A stretch of DNA of 64,000 nucleotides, taken from assembly GCF_020171745.1 (NCBI RefSeq), contig NZ_JAIVAH010000020.1, positions 124,001-188,000 on the forward strand, read 5' to 3'. Shown here in pieces: positions 38,212-47,784 of the stretch. The notes beneath the pieces were generated by a model. It did not search any database. It was not told the DNA's origin and worked only from the letters and a program-made list of their open reading frames with translations. Position 1 is the stretch's first letter, and each line of letters starts with the position of its first letter. Source of the DNA: Prescottella equi. GTDB lineage: Bacteria; Actinomycetota; Actinomycetes; Mycobacteriales; Mycobacteriaceae. The translations under genes and the position numbers were made by a program.

Positions 38212-38979
38212 CTAGGACTCGACGACGGTTTCGTCGGGTAGGACGGACTGCCCGGCCTCCGACAGCGCGCTCCACGCGGTGCTGGCGGCCTTCTGCTCGG
38301 CTTCCTTCTTCGAACGGCCCACGCCGACACCGAAGGCGTCGCCGCCGACGACGACCGTCGCGGTGAACTCCTTGTCGTGGTCGGGACCGGTCGCAGTGAT
38401 CTCGTACGACGGGACACCGATACCGCGCTCGGCCGTCAACTCCTGGAGGCTGGTCTTCCAGTCCAGGCCGGCGCCGAGCTTCGGGGCGCGCGCGAGCAGA
38501 TCGGAGAACAGGTCGAGCACAACCCGTCGGGCAGTGTCGATTCCGTGTTCGAGGTGGATCGCCCCGAGCAGCGACTCCATGCCGTCGGCGAGGATGCTCG
38601 GCTTGTCACGGCCGCCCGTCATCTCCTCACCCTTACCGAGGAGCAGGTGCGCGCCGAGGCCACCGGGCCCCAGGTCACGCGCGACTTCGGCGAGGGCGTG
38701 CATGTTGACGATGCTGGCGCGGATCTTGGCGAGCTCACCCTCGGACTTCTCGGGATGGGCCGTGTAGAGCCGCTCGGTGATCGTCAGTCCCAGGACCGAA
38801 TCACCGAGGAACTCGAGACGCTCGTTGGTCGGCAACCCGCCGTGCTCGTACGCGTACGAGCGATGGGTCAACGCGAGCGTCAGCAGATCCTCCGTCAGAG
38901 GAACGCCAAGGGCGACGAGGAGAGATCCGTGATCTTCCTCGCCGCCGGCGTGTGCTGTATTGCTTTTTTTGCTGGTCAC
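38212..38979 (-). CDS. rnc: Ribonuclease III
   Basis: 255 aa, GTG at 38979. Cleaves double-stranded RNA in rRNA processing. Signature [14 protein letters not shown] at the catalytic site, [17 protein letters not shown], then a dsRBD with [13 protein letters not shown] and [17 protein letters not shown]. The start lies 16 bases after rpmF, consistent with a shared transcript. A 23-base gap separates it from mutM. The C-terminus ends DETVVES. Confidence 0.95.
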   Translation of the reverse strand: MTSKKSNTAHAGGEEDHGSLLVALGVPLTEDLLTLALTHRSYAYEHGGLPTNERLEFLGDSVLGLTITERLYTAHPEKSEGELAKIRASIVNMHALAEVARDLGPGGLGAHLLLGKGEEMTGGRDKPSILADGMESLLGAIHLEHGIDTARRVVLDLFSDLLARAPKLGAGLDWKTSLQELTAERGIGVPSYEITATGPDHDKEFTATVVVGGDAFGVGVGRSKKEAEQKAASTAWSALSEAGQSVLPDETVVES

Positions 38980-38995
38980 AGCGCGACTTAGCAGA

Positions 38996-39178
38996 CTAGA
39001 CCGCTGCGGTAACCTGACGGCCCTTGTAGGTGCCGCAGGACGGGCACGCAACGTGGGGCAGCGTCTTCTCGCCGCACGCACGGTTCGGGCAGGTGATGAG
39101 GGTGGGCGCAGTGGTCTTCCACTGGCTCCGTCGCGACCTCGTGTTGGACCGCGACATTCTGCGCTTGGGAACAGCCAC
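38996..39178 (-). CDS. rpmF: 50S ribosomal protein L32
   Basis: 60 aa. Begins [20 protein letters not shown] and contains the zinc ribbon CPNRACGE and [12 protein letters not shown], so it is the zinc-containing form. It sits between DUF177 (2 bases upstream) and rnc, the common YceD-rpmF-rnc order. Confidence 0.96.
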   Translation of the reverse strand: MAVPKRRMSRSNTRSRRSQWKTTAPTLITCPNRACGEKTLPHVACPSCGTYKGRQVTAAV

Positions 39179-39180
39179 GT

Positions 39181-39798
39181 CTACTTCTCCTCGTTGATCT
39201 TGCTGGCATCAGCAGTTGCATTGCTGGCGTCGGATCCTGCACCGAATTTGGCTGCGAGCCCAGCCCAGCGAGGATCCATTATTTCATGACCGTGCCCGGA
39301 TTCCGCAATCGCCAGGCGAATGCCGCATTCGGGACACAATCCCTCACAATCGTCGCTGCACAACGGCTGGAGCGGAAGCGCCAGTCCGACTGCATCGACG
39401 ATCACCGGTTCGAGGTCGATCTCGTCGTCCACGACCCGGTAGATTTCGTCCTCCTCGGTGGTCTCCTCGGTGGCACTGTCCGGATATGCGAACAGTTCCG
39501 TGAGGTAGATGTTCACCGAGTCGGTGAACGGCTCGAGGCACCGCGAGCACTCGCCCACCGTGTCCGCGCTGACGGAACCGGTGACGAGGACACCCTCGGA
39601 GACCGACTCGAGCCGCAGATCGAAAGTCACGTCCGTACCTTGTTCGATCGCGACCAGGTCGAGACCGATCCTCGAGCGTGCCGGGACAACCCGCGACACC
39701 GTACGCATCGAACCGGGACGACGACCCAACGAGATCGTATCCAGCACGAAACCCTCGTCCCTCGTGGGACGCGAGGCCTTGCGATGATGGGATGACAC
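39181..39798 (-). CDS. YceD family (DUF177) protein
   Basis: 205 aa from GTG at 39798. YceD/DUF177 proteins are implicated in 23S rRNA processing or ribosome assembly. Seen: [10 protein letters not shown]-type strands, [16 protein letters not shown] with Cys-x2-Cys, and [18 protein letters not shown] with a second zinc-binding set. It ends 2 bases before rpmF and is co-transcribed with it. The start is weakly supported; a nearby start may be used. Confidence 0.88.
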   Translation of the reverse strand: MSSHHRKASRPTRDEGFVLDTISLGRRPGSMRTVSRVVPARSRIGLDLVAIEQGTDVTFDLRLESVSEGVLVTGSVSADTVGECSRCLEPFTDSVNIYLTELFAYPDSATEETTEEDEIYRVVDDEIDLEPVIVDAVGLALPLQPLCSDDCEGLCPECGIRLAIAESGHGHEIMDPRWAGLAAKFGAGSDASNATADASKINEEK

Positions 39799-39903
39799 CG
39801 GAATCTCTTTCAGGAAGAACAGGGTAGGGCAACCACTCCACGGTACGCGATGAACCGCGGGTAGGCGAAATCGGCGGTCGATCGGCCGCCGGACCGGCGA
39901 GTT

Positions 39904-40659
39904 CTACCGCCGGCGTTCGCCGTAGCCGGCGTCGTAGTCCGGCACGCCGGTGCCGGTCCGCAACTGCTGGCGACCACGCCCGACGGACCGGATGGTGCCG
40001 TTCAGGAAGTCCTCGAATTCCGCGAGTTTGGTGTCGACGTACAGATCACACTCCGAGCGCAGGCGATCCGACTCGGCGTGGGCCGCGTCGATCACGCGCG
40101 CGGACTCCGCGTTGGCGGCCTGGACCACCTCGGCCTGCGACACCAGTCGCTCCTGCTCGGCGATACCGTCCGCAACGGAGCGCTCGTACGACGCCTTGCC
40201 GGTCTCGATCATGCGATCGGACTCGGCCCGCGCGCGACCGGTCAGCGAGTCGTACTCGCGCTGACCCTCGGCGACCGTCGCGTCCGCTTCGTCGCGCGCG
40301 TCGTGGACCAACTGCTCGGCATGCGAGCGTGCCTCGGCGACCATACGGTCCGCCTGAGCCTTGGCGTCCGAGAGGATCCGGTCCGCGTTCTCCCGTGCGT
40401 CGGTGACCGTCTCGTGAGCCTGCGTGTTCGCGGCCGTCACCATCTGCTCGGAGCTCTGCCGGGCGTCGCCGACCAACTTGTCCTTGTGGTCGAGGACGTC
40501 CTGGGCGTCGTCCAGCTCACCGGGAATCGCGTCCCGGACGTCGTCGAGCAGCTCGAGGACGTCGCCCCGCGGCACGACGCACCCCGCGGTCATCGGAACT
40601 CCACGCGCCTCCTCGACGATCGCGACAAGCTCGTCGAGTGCCTCGAATACCCGGTACAC
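39904..40659 (-). CDS. sepIVA: DivIVA-like septation factor SepIVA
   Basis: 251 aa from GTG at 40659, opening VYRVFEALDELVAIVEEARG, matching the mycobacterial SepIVA (Rv2927c/MSMEG_2416) start. A long coiled coil with repeated NADRILSDAKAQADRMVAEA-type heptads runs through residues 60-190. SepIVA regulates cell wall synthesis and septation in mycobacteria; the role here is by homology. It ends in a Gly/Arg tail. The gene order rnc-rpmF-DUF177-SepIVA-coaD-rsmD is as in Mycobacterium. The upstream region carries a strong hairpin. Confidence 0.85.
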   Translation of the reverse strand: MYRVFEALDELVAIVEEARGVPMTAGCVVPRGDVLELLDDVRDAIPGELDDAQDVLDHKDKLVGDARQSSEQMVTAANTQAHETVTDARENADRILSDAKAQADRMVAEARSHAEQLVHDARDEADATVAEGQREYDSLTGRARAESDRMIETGKASYERSVADGIAEQERLVSQAEVVQAANAESARVIDAAHAESDRLRSECDLYVDTKLAEFEDFLNGTIRSVGRGRQQLRTGTGVPDYDAGYGERRR

Positions 40660-40720
40660 GCACAACCCCAATCGTCGGATGTCATCGCTGGTGCTGAGAA
40701 ACAGTCTGCCCCAGTCGACG

Positions 40721-40747
40721 CACACCGGCCGCCGCGCGGCCGGTGTG
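40721..40747. terminator. Strong hairpin between coaD and sepIVA
   Basis: A perfect 12-base stem (CACACCGGCCGC with its complement GCGGCCGGTGTG) and a 3-base loop. It is 51 bases past the coaD stop and 61 bases before the sepIVA start, likely the coaD terminator. No T-run. Confidence 0.7.
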
Positions 40748-40798
40748 TCGGCCGAAGGAGTTCGTCAGGCCTTCTCCGAGGCCTTCGTCAGCCCTTCG

Positions 40799-41293
40799 TC
40801 AGCCCTTGTCGGAGGCCCGCTCGGCGAGCCGAGCCACGAGCCGCGCGTGCACCTTCTCCGGGACCATGTCCGCCACGTCCCCGCCGAACGTCGCGACCTC
40901 CTTGACCAGCGAGCTGGAGAGGAAGCTGTAGGTGGGGTTGGTGGGAATGAAGAGCGTGTCGACGCCGGAGAGCTTCTGGTTCATCTGCGCCATCTGCAAC
41001 TCGTAGTCGAAGTCGTTGGCGCCGCGCAGGCCCTTGACGATCGCCGAGATCCCTTGGGACTTGGCGTAATCCACCAGCAGCCCGTGCCACGACGCGACCC
41101 GCACGTTGGGCAGGTCGCTGGTGGCGTCCTCGAGCATCTCGATGCGTTCCTCGACAGTGAAGAGACCGCGCTTGCTCTTGTTGATCATCACAGTGACGAT
41201 CACTTCGTCGAACAGTGCCGCGGCACGTCCGATCACGTCGAGGTGACCGTTCGTCACGGGGTCGAAGGATCCGGGGCAGACGGCGCCAGTCAT
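40799..41293 (-). CDS. coaD: Phosphopantetheine adenylyltransferase
   Basis: 164 aa. Adds AMP to 4'-phosphopantetheine in CoA synthesis. Signature [19 protein letters not shown] with [19 protein letters not shown] and [33 protein letters not shown] near the C-terminus. ATG at 41293 overlaps the rsmD stop (ATGA). Just after the stop an 11-base AAGGGCTGACG sequence occurs twice in tandem. Confidence 0.96.
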   Translation of the reverse strand: MTGAVCPGSFDPVTNGHLDVIGRAAALFDEVIVTVMINKSKRGLFTVEERIEMLEDATSDLPNVRVASWHGLLVDYAKSQGISAIVKGLRGANDFDYELQMAQMNQKLSGVDTLFIPTNPTYSFLSSSLVKEVATFGGDVADMVPEKVHARLVARLAERASDKG

Positions 41294-41856
41294 GGCTCCA
41301 GACCGTAGCAGGTGGCGACCTCGATTCTGGTCTCGCCGTAGCGCTTGACCCGCTCCGGTCGCATGCCGTCGGGCCACGCGGTCTCGGGTGAGCGCGACGA
41401 CCGTTCGACGACGACCACCGAGCCCTCCCCCACCCAGCCGTGCGCGACGAGATCGGACAGTGCGGAGGTCACCGCATCCTCGGTCACCGCGTACGGCGGA
41501 TCGGCGAACACGATGTCGAATTCGCGCTCGGCGGTACCGCCCACGACCGCCGCGACCGGCGCCGTGCGCACCACCGCGCCCGGCAGGCCGACCGTCGTCA
41601 CGTTCTGCTTGATGACGGCGGCGGCCTTCGCATCCGACTCGACCAGCAGCACGTGGTCGGCGCCCCGCGAGAGCGCCTCGAGCCCGAGGGCGCCGGAACC
41701 TGCGTACAGGTCGAGCACGGCGGCGCCCTCGAGGTCGATGCGGCTGTCGAGCGAGCTGAACAGGGCCTCGCGGACTCGTTCGGACGTCGGACGGGTCCCG
41801 CTCGCGGGTACCTTCAAACGCCTGCCTCCGGCACGGCCGGCGACGATTCTTGTCAC
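41290..41856 (-). CDS. rsmD: 16S rRNA (guanine(966)-N(2))-methyltransferase RsmD
   Basis: 188 aa, GTG start. Class I SAM methyltransferase: [18 protein letters not shown] opening, [23 protein letters not shown]-binding motif, and FADPPYAV catalytic NPPY-type motif. It methylates G966 of 16S rRNA. coaD overlaps its stop by 4 bases, and it lies 27 bases after pyc. Confidence 0.94.
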   Translation of the reverse strand: MTRIVAGRAGGRRLKVPASGTRPTSERVREALFSSLDSRIDLEGAAVLDLYAGSGALGLEALSRGADHVLLVESDAKAAAVIKQNVTTVGLPGAVVRTAPVAAVVGGTAEREFDIVFADPPYAVTEDAVTSALSDLVAHGWVGEGSVVVVERSSRSPETAWPDGMRPERVKRYGETRIEVATCYGLEP

Positions 41857-41883
41857 GCTGCAGTCCTGTTCACTCGCCCACGG

Positions 41884-44800
41884 TCACTCGTTGCCGGTGA
41901 TCTCCCGCGTCGAGACGACGGCAAGGAGATCGCCACCCTCCACCTGCTGGACGCCGGCGATGGCAACTCGCGAGACGATACCGCTGCGCGGCGCTGTGAT
42001 CGCCGCCTCCATCTTCATCGCCTCGATCGTGGCGACGGTGTCACCGGCCGATACCTGCTGTCCTTCGGTCACGACCAGGGTGACGGCACCCGCGAACGGC
42101 GCGGCGACGTGGCCGGGGTTGTTCTTGTCGGCCTTCTCCGCCGCCGGAACCTCGCTGGCGATGGAACGGTCGCGGACCGAGACCGGACGCAGCTGACCGT
42201 TGAGGATGCACATGACGGTGCGGTAGCCGCGCTCGTCGGGCTCGGAGATCGCCTCGAGGCCGATGAGCAGTTCGACGCCCTTGCCGAGCTTGACGCGGTG
42301 TTCCTCGCTGCGGCGTAGGCCGTAGAAGAACTGGTTGGCCGACAGCTGCGACGTGTCGCCGTACTTGTCGCGGTGCTCCTCGAACTCCTTTGCAGGGCCG
42401 GGGAACATCAACCGGTTGAGGGTGGCCTGCCGCTCCTTCGACGAACCGGACAGTCCCTTCTCGTCCTCGGGCGTGAGCTGCACCTCGGGCTTCGCGGCGC
42501 CGCGCCCCTCGAGCGCCTTGCTGCGGAACGGCTCCGGCCAGCCGCCGGGCGGGGTGCCGAGCTCGCCGCGCAGGAATCCGATCACGGAATCCGGGATGTC
42601 GAAGCGCGCCGGGTCGGACGCGAACTCGTCGGCGGGAACGTCGGATCCGACGAGGTGCAGCGCGAGGTCGCCGACGACCTTGGACGACGGCGTCACCTTG
42701 ACCAGACGGCCGAGCATCCGGTCGGCCGCGGCGTACTTGGCCTCGACCTCCTCGAAGCGGTCACCGAGGCCGAGCGCGATGGCCTGCTGGCGCAGGTTCG
42801 ACAGCTGACCGCCGGGGATCTCGTGGGTGTAGACACGTCCGGTCGGGGCGGGGATGCCGGACTCGAACGGCGCGTACACCTTTCGCAGCGCCTCCCAGTA
42901 CGGCTCGAGGTCGCACACGGCCTGCAGGTCGATGCCGGTGTCGAACTCGCTGTGCGCCGCAGCGGCGACGATCGCCGACAGGGCCGGCTGGCTGGTGGTG
43001 CCGGACAGCGGGGCCGCGGCGCCGTCGACGGCGTCGGCTCCGGCGTGCCACGCGGCGAGGTACGTCGCGAGCTGGCCGCCGGGGGTGTCGTGGGTGTGCA
43101 CGTGCACCGGCAGGTCGAAGTTCGAGCGCAGCGCCGTCACGAGCTTGGTGGCGGCGGGGGCCCGCAGCAGACCGGCCATGTCCTTGATGGCGAGGATGTG
43201 CGCACCGGACTCGACGATCTCCTCCGCGAGGCGCAGGTAGTAGTCGAGGGTGTAGAGCTTCTCGTTCGGGTTCGCCAGGTCGCCGGTGTACGACATCGCG
43301 ACCTCGGCGACCGTGGTGCCGGTCTCGCGGACCGCCTCGATCGCGGGGCGCATCTGGTCGATGTTGTTGAGTGCGTCGAAGATCCGGAAGATGTCGATGC
43401 CCGTGTCGGCCGCCTCCTGCACGAACGCGCGGGTGACCTTCTCCGGGTACGGCGTGTAGCCGACCGTGTTGCGTCCGCGCAGCAGCATCTGCAGGTTGAT
43501 GTTGGGCACGGCCTCACGCAGCGCCGCCAGCCGGTACCAGGGATCCTCGTGCAGGAAGCGCAGCGCCACGTCGTAGGTCGCGCCGCCCCACGCCTCGATC
43601 GAGAGCAGTTCGGGCGTCATCCGCGCGACGTGGCCGGCGACGTCGAGCAGACCGGACGTGCGAACGCGGGTCGCGAGCAGCGACTGGTGCGCATCGCGGA
43701 ACGTGGTGTCGGTGACGGCGAGCGCCTTCTGCTCGCGCAGCGCCTTGGCAAAGCCCTCCGGGCCGAGCGCGAGGAGCTTCTGACGCGATCCGTCCGGCGG
43801 GGCGACACCGAGGTCGACCTTGGGGAGCTTGTCGTGCGGGTACACCGCGGTGGGCCGTTCGCCGTGCGGCTTGTTGACCGTGACGTCCGCGAGGTAGCTG
43901 AGGATCTTGGTGCCGCGGTCCGCGGAACTGCGCAGCGTCAGCAGGTGCGGCCGTTCCTCGATGAACGACGTCGTCACGCGTCCGGCGCGGAAGTCGGGGT
44001 CGTCCAGGACCGCCTGCAGGAACGGGATGTTCGTGGATACGCCGCGGATGCGGAACTCCGTGACGGCGCGGCGAGCGCGGGCAACCGCCGCCTCGAGGTC
44101 GCGGCCACGGCAGGTGAGCTTGACGAGCATCGAGTCGAAGTGGGCGCCGACCTCGGCGCCCAGGTTCGCGCCACCGTCCAGGCGCACGCCCGCGCCGCCC
44201 GGGGTGCGGTACGCGGTGATCCGTCCGGTGTCCGGGCGGAAGCCGTTGGCGGGGTCCTCGGTGGTGATGCGGCACTGCAGAGCGGCGCCGCGGATCGTGA
44301 TCGCGTCCTGCGACAGGTTCAGGTCCGAGAGGGTCTCGCCCGAGGCGATCCGCAGCTGCGCCTGCACCAGGTCGACGTCGGTGATCTCCTCGGTGACCGT
44401 GTGTTCCACCTGGATTCGCGGATTCATCTCGATGAACACGTGGTTGCCGCGGGTGTCGAGAAGGAACTCGACGGTGCCCGCGCACCGGTAACCGATCTGC
44501 TTCGCGAACGCGACCGCGTCGGCACAGATCCGGTCCCGCAGTTCCGGATCCAGGTTCGGGGCCGGTGCGAGCTCGATCACCTTCTGGTGGCGGCGCTGCA
44601 GCGAGCAGTCGCGCTCGAACAGGTGGATGACGTTGCCCTCGCCGTCGGCGAGGATCTGGACCTCGATGTGGCGCGGGTCGACGACGGCCTGCTCGAGGAA
44701 CACCGTCGGATCACCGAACGCCGACTCGGCCTCACGCGATGCCGCCTCGATCGCCTCCCGCAACTGAGCGCGCTCGGCGACTCGCCGCATGCCGCGGCCG

Positions 44801-45291
44801 CCACCGCCCGCAACAGCCTTGACGAAGATCGGGAAGTCCATGCCCTCGGATGCCGTCAGCAGCGCCTCGACGTCCGAGGACGGCTCCGACGACTTCAGCA
44901 CCGGCAGGCCCGCCGCCTTCGCGGCCGCGATCGCGCGTGCCTTGTTGCCGGTCAGTTCGAGCACCTCGGCCGACGGGCCCACGAACGTGATGCCCTTCGC
45001 CTCGCATGCGGCGGCCAGGTCCGGATTCTCGGACAGGAAGCCGTAGCCCGGGTAGATCGCGTCCGCGCCGGCGCGCTCGGCGGCCGCGATGATCTCCTCG
45101 ACCGACAGGTACGCGCGGACCGGGTGGCCTACCTCACCGATCTGGTAGGCCTCGTCCGCCTTGAGGCGATGCACCGAGTTGCGGTCTTCGTACGGGAACA
45201 CCGCGATGGTCCCGGCACCCAGTTCGTAGGCAGCACGGAACGCGCGGATGGCGATTTCGCCGCGGTTGGCGACGAGGACTTTGGAGAACAT
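41884..45291 (-). CDS. pyc: Pyruvate carboxylase
   Basis: 1135 aa, normal single-chain length. Carboxylates pyruvate to oxaloacetate for anaplerosis. Order: biotin carboxylase (FSKVLVANRGEIAIRAFRAA, ATP-grasp KAVAGGGGRGMRRV, IQVEHTVTEEITDVDLV) about 1-450; carboxyltransferase (TTFRDAHQSLLATRVRT, GGATYDVALRFLHEDPW, HVHTHDTPGG) about 530-830; and biotin carboxyl carrier with EAMKMEA at Lys1093. The ATG at 45291 is family-typical. The region upstream carries a TTTGCAAA motif. Confidence 0.97.
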   Translation of the reverse strand: MFSKVLVANRGEIAIRAFRAAYELGAGTIAVFPYEDRNSVHRLKADEAYQIGEVGHPVRAYLSVEEIIAAAERAGADAIYPGYGFLSENPDLAAACEAKGITFVGPSAEVLELTGNKARAIAAAKAAGLPVLKSSEPSSDVEALLTASEGMDFPIFVKAVAGGGGRGMRRVAERAQLREAIEAASREAESAFGDPTVFLEQAVVDPRHIEVQILADGEGNVIHLFERDCSLQRRHQKVIELAPAPNLDPELRDRICADAVAFAKQIGYRCAGTVEFLLDTRGNHVFIEMNPRIQVEHTVTEEITDVDLVQAQLRIASGETLSDLNLSQDAITIRGAALQCRITTEDPANGFRPDTGRITAYRTPGGAGVRLDGGANLGAEVGAHFDSMLVKLTCRGRDLEAAVARARRAVTEFRIRGVSTNIPFLQAVLDDPDFRAGRVTTSFIEERPHLLTLRSSADRGTKILSYLADVTVNKPHGERPTAVYPHDKLPKVDLGVAPPDGSRQKLLALGPEGFAKALREQKALAVTDTTFRDAHQSLLATRVRTSGLLDVAGHVARMTPELLSIEAWGGATYDVALRFLHEDPWYRLAALREAVPNINLQMLLRGRNTVGYTPYPEKVTRAFVQEAADTGIDIFRIFDALNNIDQMRPAIEAVRETGTTVAEVAMSYTGDLANPNEKLYTLDYYLRLAEEIVESGAHILAIKDMAGLLRAPAATKLVTALRSNFDLPVHVHTHDTPGGQLATYLAAWHAGADAVDGAAAPLSGTTSQPALSAIVAAAAHSEFDTGIDLQAVCDLEPYWEALRKVYAPFESGIPAPTGRVYTHEIPGGQLSNLRQQAIALGLGDRFEEVEAKYAAADRMLGRLVKVTPSSKVVGDLALHLVGSDVPADEFASDPARFDIPDSVIGFLRGELGTPPGGWPEPFRSKALEGRGAAKPEVQLTPEDEKGLSGSSKERQATLNRLMFPGPAKEFEEHRDKYGDTSQLSANQFFYGLRRSEEHRVKLGKGVELLIGLEAISEPDERGYRTVMCILNGQLRPVSVRDRSIASEVPAAEKADKNNPGHVAAPFAGAVTLVVTEGQQVSAGDTVATIEAMKMEAAITAPRSGIVSRVAIAGVQQVEGGDLLAVVSTREITGNE

Positions 45292-45396
45292 GGGAAGGAA
45301 AGTACCTTGCCGCGCGTCGCGCCGTGAGCGCAACGTCCCACGATGCGGAACGCTTCGCAAGCTTCACAAACAGCCACTCTGACGTGCGAAATTGGC

Positions 45397-45408
45397 AAGT
45401 TTGCAAAC
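45397..45408. promoter_or_regulatory. AAGTTTGCAAAC motif, possible RamB/PrpR-type site upstream of pyc
   Basis: The TTTGCAAA dyad (45400-45407) resembles sites of RamB and PrpR, regulators of acetate/propionate metabolism in Corynebacterium and Mycobacterium. It lies about 106 bases upstream of the pyc start. A weaker TTCGCAA occurs at 45354. Only the motif supports it. Confidence 0.35.
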
Positions 45409-45488
45409 CGGAGAAGAAGTGCCCTGCACAGACCGTACGGCGCGGCCCGATTCGGCGCCCCGAGGCCGATCCTGCAGGCTCGGGCCTC

Positions 45489-47744
45489 CTACGACTTTTC
45501 CAGGAATTCGATCTTCTCGGCGTCGAGCGCGGCGGCCACCATCGCCGCGAGGCCGGGGTGCCGGGACAGATCCGGGTCGTCGTCGAGGACCCCGCGCGCG
45601 AACTGCTGCGCGGACGCGATCACGTCCTCGTGTTCGAGCAACGACAGCAGTCGCAGCGTCGTCGCGCTGCCCGACTGGGCCGAGCCGAGGACGTCACCTT
45701 CGCGACGCTGACGCAGATCGAGCTGAGCCAGTTCGAAACCGTCGTTGGTGCCGGCGACCGCCGTCAGCCGCTCGAACGCCGTCGATCCGGGCATCATGTC
45801 GGTGATCAGGATGCACAGCCCCTGATGGCTGCCGCGACCCACCCGGCCGCGCAGCTGATGGAGCTGACTCACACCGAATCGATCCGCGTCGACCAGCACC
45901 ATCACGGTGGCGTTGGGGACGTTCACACCCACCTCCACCACCGTGGTGCAGATGAGCACGTCGATCCCACCGGCCGTGAAGTCGCGCATCACCGCGTCCT
46001 TCTCGTCGGACGGCAGTCGCCCGTGGAGCAGGCCGAGTCGCAGATCGTGCATCGGACCGGACCGCAGCTCGTCGAACAGGTCGACCGCGGATTTCGTCTC
46101 CGGCGGCTCCTTACCGGCCTTGATCAGTTCGGCGTCGCTGTCGCCGTCGCCGATCCGCGAGCACACGACGTACGCCTGCCGTCCGGCCGCGACCTCCTCC
46201 CGGATCCGTTCCCACGCGCGCGCGACCCACTGCGGGGTCTGCCGGGCGGCGACGACCTTGCTCACGATCGGCGCGCGCCCCTGCGGCAACTGGCGCAGCG
46301 TCGACGTCTCGAGATCGCCGAGCACCGTCATCGCGATCGTCCGCGGAATCGGCGTCGCGGTCATGACCAACAGGTGCGGGCTCAGTCCTTCCCTGGCCCG
46401 ATTCCGCAGTTCGTCGCGCTGCTCGACACCGAACCGGTGCTGCTCGTCGACCACGACGAAACCGAGGTTGAAGAACTCCACATTGTCCTGGATGAGCGCG
46501 TGCGTGCCGATGACGATGCCGGAATCGCCGGTCACGATATCGAGCAAGGCCGCCCGCCGAGCCTTCGTCGACATCGATCCCGTCAGCAGCGTCACCTTGG
46601 TCGCCAGATCCTCGGCCCCGAGCTCACCGGCCGTGCCGAGCGGACCCAGCATCTCCCGCAGCGACCGGGCATGCTGCGACGCAAGTACTTCCGTGGGCGC
46701 GAGGAGCGCGCACTGGTAGCCGGCATCGATCGCCTGCAACATCGCCCGCAGCGCCACGATGGTCTTGCCCGAGCCCACCTCGCCCTGCAGCAGCCGGTTC
46801 ATCGGGTGCGGCCGGGCGAGATCGTTCGAGATCTCCTCGGCCACCTCCTTCTGCCCGTCGGTGAGCTCGAACGGCAGCATCCGGTCGAACGCGGCGGCGA
46901 TGCCGTCCGGCTTCGGCGGGCACTGCGGCGCCACCCGCGCCGCGATGTCCCGTCGGCGCCGCGCGAGTACCAGCTGCAACGCGGCCGCCTCGTCGAAGCG
47001 CAGACGCTCCTGCGCCCGGCCGATGTCGTCGCGGGTGTCGGGCAGATGCACCAGGCGCAGCGCCTCGTCGAGCCCGATCAGGTCGTGTTCGTCGCGAACC
47101 TCGGGCGGCAGCGGATCCTCGACGACGTCGAGCTGGTCGAGGACCTGACGCACGCACCGGAGGATCGTCCAGCTCTCCACTTCCCGTGTCGCCGGATACA
47201 GCGGGATCAGCTCGCGGTCGAAGATCGACATGTCGACGCCGGAACCGGAATCCTGTGTGGCGCGAGCCATTCCGGCGAGCGAACCCGCCCCCTGCACATG
47301 CGCCATGGAGACGACGGGATCCTCGCCCTCGGCCGGCTCCGGCAGAATCAGGTAGCTCGGATGCGTGAGACTCCACTTGTTGCGGAAATACTTCACCGTG
47401 CCGGAGAACATGGCACGGACGCCGACCCGCACCGCGTGCTTGACCTTGTGCGGGCTGAAGAACGTGACGTCGACGCTCTGCGACTCGGCCGCGAGCACGA
47501 CCTTGAGCATCTGGCCGCGCCGGCTCTTCATGTTCACGACGTCGGCCTTGACGACGCGCGCGATGATCGTGACGTGCGAGCCCTCCTCGGGCTCCTTCTC
47601 GGTCAGCTCCCGGCCCTGCGCGGCATATCGGTGCGGGTAGTGGCGCAGCAGGTCCTCGACCGTGCGGATGTCGAAGGCGTCGACGAGCGCATCGGCCGTC
47701 TTCGTCCCCAACAGGTGATCGAGTCGATCCGTCAGCGTCGCCAT
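45489..47744 (-). CDS. recG: ATP-dependent DNA helicase RecG
   Basis: 751 aa. Branch-migrates Holliday junctions and reverses stalled forks. Wedge domain with SHVTIIARVVKADVVNMKSRRGQML, then helicase: GEVGSGKTIVALRAML (Walker A), VVDEQHRFGVEQR (motif II), VMTATPIPRTIAMTVLGDLE, and QLRGRVGRGSHQGLC. ATG at 47744 is the family start. The DAK gene ends 40 bases upstream on the same strand. Confidence 0.96.
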   Translation of the reverse strand: MATLTDRLDHLLGTKTADALVDAFDIRTVEDLLRHYPHRYAAQGRELTEKEPEEGSHVTIIARVVKADVVNMKSRRGQMLKVVLAAESQSVDVTFFSPHKVKHAVRVGVRAMFSGTVKYFRNKWSLTHPSYLILPEPAEGEDPVVSMAHVQGAGSLAGMARATQDSGSGVDMSIFDRELIPLYPATREVESWTILRCVRQVLDQLDVVEDPLPPEVRDEHDLIGLDEALRLVHLPDTRDDIGRAQERLRFDEAAALQLVLARRRRDIAARVAPQCPPKPDGIAAAFDRMLPFELTDGQKEVAEEISNDLARPHPMNRLLQGEVGSGKTIVALRAMLQAIDAGYQCALLAPTEVLASQHARSLREMLGPLGTAGELGAEDLATKVTLLTGSMSTKARRAALLDIVTGDSGIVIGTHALIQDNVEFFNLGFVVVDEQHRFGVEQRDELRNRAREGLSPHLLVMTATPIPRTIAMTVLGDLETSTLRQLPQGRAPIVSKVVAARQTPQWVARAWERIREEVAAGRQAYVVCSRIGDGDSDAELIKAGKEPPETKSAVDLFDELRSGPMHDLRLGLLHGRLPSDEKDAVMRDFTAGGIDVLICTTVVEVGVNVPNATVMVLVDADRFGVSQLHQLRGRVGRGSHQGLCILITDMMPGSTAFERLTAVAGTNDGFELAQLDLRQRREGDVLGSAQSGSATTLRLLSLLEHEDVIASAQQFARGVLDDDPDLSRHPGLAAMVAAALDAEKIEFLEKS

Positions 47745-47784
47745 GTCGGGTATCCCGTCGCCGTACTCACTATCGACTCGCCTT

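Noticed and set aside
42373-45327. Long + strand open frame opposite pyc
   Set aside because: Antisense shadow of a clear pyruvate carboxylase gene.
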